From the NCBI GenBank assembly GCA_913058025.1, contig CAJXPN010000243.1, positions 1 to 6,821 of the forward strand: a stretch of 6,821 nucleotides of DNA, read 5' to 3'. Shown one piece after another: positions 4,716 through 6,821 of this stretch; position 1 is the stretch's first letter, and the number at the start of each line of letters is the position of its first letter. The notes under the pieces are model-generated. The model saw only the letters and a program-made list of their open reading frames with translations. It did no database searches and had not been told where the DNA came from. The DNA comes from an uncultured Myxococcales bacterium (GTDB lineage Bacteria > Myxococcota_A > Bradymonadia > Bradymonadales > Bradymonadaceae). A program made the position numbers and the translations under genes.

Positions 4716-5785
4716 GAGCCCCCGACCCTTGCCTCGAACTCCTCGATCTGCGCGCGCATCAACTCCGCCGCGTCGCCACCTCGCTCCCAGTCCGCGTACC
4801 AACGGGCCGTCCACGACAGCGCCTCGGCGGTGTCGAGCGCCGGCGCCCAGCCCAATTCGTCCCGAGCCAGCGACGCGTCCAACGTGAGCGTCCCCGTCTC
4901 GTGGGGCCCCGTCTCCTCGGTCGCGTAGGTCGCCTCGCCCGCGTCGAGCTCTCGCATCAACGCCTCGGTGACCTCGCGCACCGTCGCGCTCTGGCTCACG
5001 CCCGGCCCGAAGTTGACGCCCCGAGACCACCTCTCGCCATCGCGCATGCACGCGTCGATGAGCATCAGGTAACCGTGGAGCGCGTCCAGGACGTGCTGCC
5101 ACGGCCGCCTCGCGTTCGGCCGGCGGATGTTCACCGGCTCGCCCGCGCGCGCTCCCCTGATGAGGTCGGGCACGAGCCGATCCTCGCTCCAGTCGCCCCC
5201 GCCGATGACGTTCCCGGCGCGCGCGCTCGCGAGCGCTCGTCCCGCCGGTCTGTAGTAGGACTGCCTATAAGAGTCGGTCACGAGCTCGGCCGCGCCCTTG
5301 CTCGCGCTGTACGGGTCGTAACCGCCCATCGGGTCGCCCTCGCTGTGGCCCCCCGCCGGCGCCGGCGTCCGGTAGCACTTGTCCGAGGTCACCACGAGGA
5401 CGCACCCGACCGACTCCTGCGCCGCGCACGCCTCGAGCAGGTTCGCCGTCCCCATGATGTTCGTCTCGAACGTCTCGATGGGCTGCTTGAATGAGCGCCG
5501 CACCAGCGGCTGCGCCGCCATGTGCACCACGACCGACGCCTCGCTCGCGCGCGCCGCCGCGCGCAACGCGTCGAGGTCCCGCACGTCCGCGATCGTCGAG
5601 CTCGCAAGGCGCTCCCCGAGCCTCGCCGTCACGAACAGGTCCTCCTCGTGCTCGGGCTCGAGCGCGTAGCCGTGCACCCTCGCGCCCGCGCTAAGGAGCC
5701 ACTCGCACAACCACGAGCCCTTGAACCCCGTGTGCCCCGTCACCAACACCGAGGTCCCGTCGAACCGCTCACGCAGCGCGCTCAT
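4712..5785 (-). CDS. rfbG: CDP-glucose 4,6-dehydratase
   Basis: This enzyme converts CDP-D-glucose to CDP-4-keto-6-deoxy-D-glucose, the branch point for CDP-linked 6-deoxy and 3,6-dideoxy sugars of lipopolysaccharide. It has 357 residues, normal for the family. Diagnostic features are the dehydratase-specific GHTGFKGSW (17-25), HMAAQPLVRRSF (88-99), VTSDKCY (132-138) with S134-D135-K136 at the catalytic position, GGYDPYSASKGAAEL (154-168, Y159/K163), and RAGNVIGGGDW (189-199) followed by RPWQHVLDAL (227-236). The start at 5785 is chosen for its ATGA overlap with the rfbF stop, the same junction used by the next gene. A start four codons upstream (5797) is equally open, and neither has a strong ribosome binding site. 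Its partner rfbF lies immediately upstream. The functional call is secure. Confidence 0.95.
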   Translation of the reverse strand: MSALRERFDGTSVLVTGHTGFKGSWLCEWLLSAGARVHGYALEPEHEEDLFVTARLGERLASSTIADVRDLDALRAAARASEASVVVHMAAQPLVRRSFKQPIETFETNIMGTANLLEACAAQESVGCVLVVTSDKCYRTPAPAGGHSEGDPMGGYDPYSASKGAAELVTDSYRQSYYRPAGRALASARAGNVIGGGDWSEDRLVPDLIRGARAGEPVNIRRPNARRPWQHVLDALHGYLMLIDACMRDGERWSRGVNFGPGVSQSATVREVTEALMRELDAGEATYATEETGPHETGTLTLDASLARDELGWAPALDTAEALSWTARWYADWERGGDAAELMRAQIEEFEARVGGS

Positions 5786-6549
5786 GGCGTCCACCACGGC
5801 GCGTCGCCCGACTCCCAGAGCTGCTCGAGCAGGCTGCGCTCACGAAGCGTGTCCATCGGCTGCCAGAACCCCTCGTGCGTGAACGCCATGAGCTCGCCGT
5901 CACGGCTGAGCGCCTCGAGCGGCGCGCGCTCGAGCACCGTGTCGTCTCCATCCAGGTAGTCGAACACGCCCGGCTCGAAGACGAAGAACCCACCGTTGAT
6001 CCATCCACCCCCCGCCTGCGGCTTCTCCGAGAACTCCGCCACGCGGTCGCCCTCGATCGCCAGGCCGCCGAAGCGCGCCGGTGGGCGCACCGCGGTGACC
6101 GTGGCGAGCTTGCCGTGCGAGCGGTGGAACTCCAGCAGCGCCGTCACGTCCACGTCCCCGACTCCGTCGCCGTAGGTCACCATGAAGGTCTCGTCGTCGA
6201 GCCAACTGCGAAGGCGCTTGATCCTGCCCCCCGTCATCGTGTTCAGCCCCGTGTCCACCACGGACACGCGCCACGGCGGCGTGTACGCGCGCACGACCTC
6301 CTCCTCACCCGTCCTCAGATCCACGGTGTAGTCGCTGCTCTTGATGTAGAAGTCGTGGAAGTACTCCTTGATCATCGAGCCCTTGTAACCGCACGCGATC
6401 ACGAAGTCCTCCACGCCGTGGGCGCCGTAGATGTTCATGATGTGCCACATGATGGGGTGCGGCCCCACCTGCACGAGCGGCTTCGGGATACGCTCGGTCA
6501 ACTCGGCGAGCCGACTGCCGAAGCCACCTGCAAGGATGACGGTCTTCAC
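5782..6549 (-). CDS. rfbF: Glucose-1-phosphate cytidylyltransferase
   Basis: This enzyme makes CDP-glucose and pyrophosphate from CTP and glucose-1-phosphate, the entry step of the CDP-sugar pathway in the cytoplasm. At 255 residues it matches the usual RfbF length. Visible motifs are the nucleotidyltransferase signature LAGGFGSRL (6-14), PKPLVQVG (22-29), the metal-binding TYGDGVGDVD (125-134, D128), the sugar-phosphate-binding FSEKPQ (173-178, K176), WINGGFFVFE (183-192) and GFWQPMDTLRER (227-238). The start is GTG at 6549 rather than ATG, supported by AGGAGG seven bases upstream and by the conserved KTVILAGG right after it. It appears to be the first gene of the operon and the only one with a textbook ribosome binding site. 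The functional call is secure. Confidence 0.95.
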   Translation of the reverse strand: MKTVILAGGFGSRLAELTERIPKPLVQVGPHPIMWHIMNIYGAHGVEDFVIACGYKGSMIKEYFHDFYIKSSDYTVDLRTGEEEVVRAYTPPWRVSVVDTGLNTMTGGRIKRLRSWLDDETFMVTYGDGVGDVDVTALLEFHRSHGKLATVTAVRPPARFGGLAIEGDRVAEFSEKPQAGGGWINGGFFVFEPGVFDYLDGDDTVLERAPLEALSRDGELMAFTHEGFWQPMDTLRERSLLEQLWESGDAPWWTP

Positions 6550-6556
6550 GAATGCT

Positions 6557-6562
6557 CCTCCT
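6557..6562 (-). promoter_or_regulatory. Strong ribosome binding site deciding the GTG start of rfbF
   Basis: AGGAGG (continuing AG) on the minus strand lies 7 bases before the GTG at 6549. It settles the choice of GTG over any distant ATG and is the strongest ribosome binding site in the window, consistent with operon-first position. Confidence 0.85.
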
Positions 6563-6624
6563 GGGAGTGGCGTGTTCGAGGCCGCGTCGCCGCGACGTGA
6601 TGTTGTGGTCGTTCTCGATTGGCG

Positions 6625-6789
6625 TCATGATACACCGAACCCATGGGCCGTCCATTCAGGGACGTGTGAGACGACCGCGGCCTCCTGGCGCGCGTGCGCG
6701 CGCTCCTCGCGGAGCGACGCGTCCTCACCCCCACCACACGCAATGATCGAGCCCACCGCCCGCAGCGCGAGCGGTGCCGAGGTGCCGAT
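6625..6789 (-). CDS. Possible 3' end of an unidentified upstream gene
   Basis: An open frame of 54 native codons runs from the contig end to TGA at 6625, on the operon strand and 75 bases upstream of rfbF. By my count about 42 of 54 codons end in G or C, which is coding-like but somewhat lower than expected for a gene here. The sequence (LALRAVGSIIACGGGED, then a charged stretch and HVPEWTAHGFGV) matches no family I recognise. The N-terminus is missing, and the MCIRDS before it is adapter. It could be a real gene tail, which would make rfbF internal to a longer cluster, or just open GC-rich intergenic DNA. Confidence 0.35.
   Translation of the reverse strand: MGTSAPLALRAVGSIIACGGGEDASLREERAHARQEAAVVSHVPEWTAHGFGVS
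6627..6654 (-). promoter_or_regulatory. Candidate sigma-70-type promoter of the CDP-sugar operon
   Basis: On the minus strand TGGACG (6654-6649, 4/6 to TTGACA), a 16-base spacer and TATCAT (6632-6627, 5/6 to TATAAT) lie upstream of rfbF, giving a leader of about 70 bases. The region is less GC-rich than the genes. This is a plausible match only. The -10 box overlaps the stop codon of a possible upstream reading frame. Confidence 0.35.
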
Positions 6790-6790
6790 G

Positions 6791-6821
6791 CTGTCTCTTA
6801 TACACATCTGACGCTGCCGAC
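6791..6821 (-). other. Illumina Nextera read-1 adapter, reverse complement (non-genomic)
   Basis: The last 31 bases begin with the mosaic-end complement CTGTCTCTTATACACATCT and continue ACGCTGCCGAC, the reverse complement of the read-1 (not read-2) Nextera overhang. Native sequence ends at 6790. With the left adapter it creates a false terminal inverted repeat. Confidence 0.98.

Noticed and set aside
3084..4928. Long plus-strand open frame of 614 codons opposite the operon
   Set aside because: It is the antisense shadow of three well-identified minus-strand genes. Its His/Arg/Pro-rich composition is typical of antisense frames in GC-rich DNA.
6701..6716. Hairpin CGCTCC-TCGC-GGAGCG upstream of rfbF
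   Set aside because: Short GC stems are expected by chance here. There is no T-run, and it lies within a possibly coding frame.
1..6821. Tn5-like terminal inverted repeats suggesting a transposon spanning the whole window
   Set aside because: The mosaic ends face the wrong way: the CTGTCTC outer edge borders the interior, so the interior is target DNA and not transposon. The flanking bases are Nextera adapter and index, and there is no transposase gene.

Overview
The window reads as an assembled contig from a high-GC bacterium, probably a member of the Myxococcota (former Deltaproteobacteria). This rests on a C-terminal tail resembling the MYXO-CTERM sorting signal, strong G/C preference at third codon positions, and a perfect sigma-54 promoter upstream of pilin genes. 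I cannot name the genus. Both ends are not genomic. Bases 1-49 and 6791-6821 are Illumina Nextera read-1 adapter, including an i5 barcode at 9-16, so native sequence runs from 50 to 6790.

Layout: (1) 51-1136, plus strand: the C-terminal 361 residues of an exported protein with a sialidase-type Asp-box and a MYXO-CTERM-like tail, cut off on the left by the adapter. (2) 1160-1659, minus strand: two tandem, near-duplicate Flp-type (type IVb) prepilin genes. (3) 1660-2085: a 426-base non-coding region of lower GC than its flanks. It carries a -24/-12 promoter matching the sigma-54 consensus at every defined position, a candidate activator site upstream of it, and a predicted leader of about 277 nt. 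(4) 2086-6549, minus strand: a tightly packed five-gene operon. In transcription order it encodes glucose-1-phosphate cytidylyltransferase (rfbF), CDP-glucose 4,6-dehydratase (rfbG), an extended SDR reductase/epimerase, a class I SAM methyltransferase and a membrane-anchored GT2 glycosyltransferase. (5) 6550-6790: the operon's upstream region, with a candidate sigma-70-type promoter and possibly the 3' end of another minus-strand gene.

The operon should convert glucose-1-phosphate to CDP-glucose, then to CDP-4-keto-6-deoxyglucose. The SDR probably reduces or epimerises that intermediate, the methyltransferase may methylate it, and the glycosyltransferase would transfer it to a lipid or glycan acceptor. 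No rfbH (3-dehydrase) lies in the window, so a non-3-deoxygenated 6-deoxyhexose is the simpler prediction. Three of the four gene junctions are 4-base ATGA overlaps. The one junction with a gap has its own Shine-Dalgarno sequence. The pilin pair lies downstream on the same strand but has its own promoter. Its assembly genes (tad/rcp) are not in the window.

I found no tRNA, rRNA, CRISPR array, insertion sequence or canonical rho-independent terminator.
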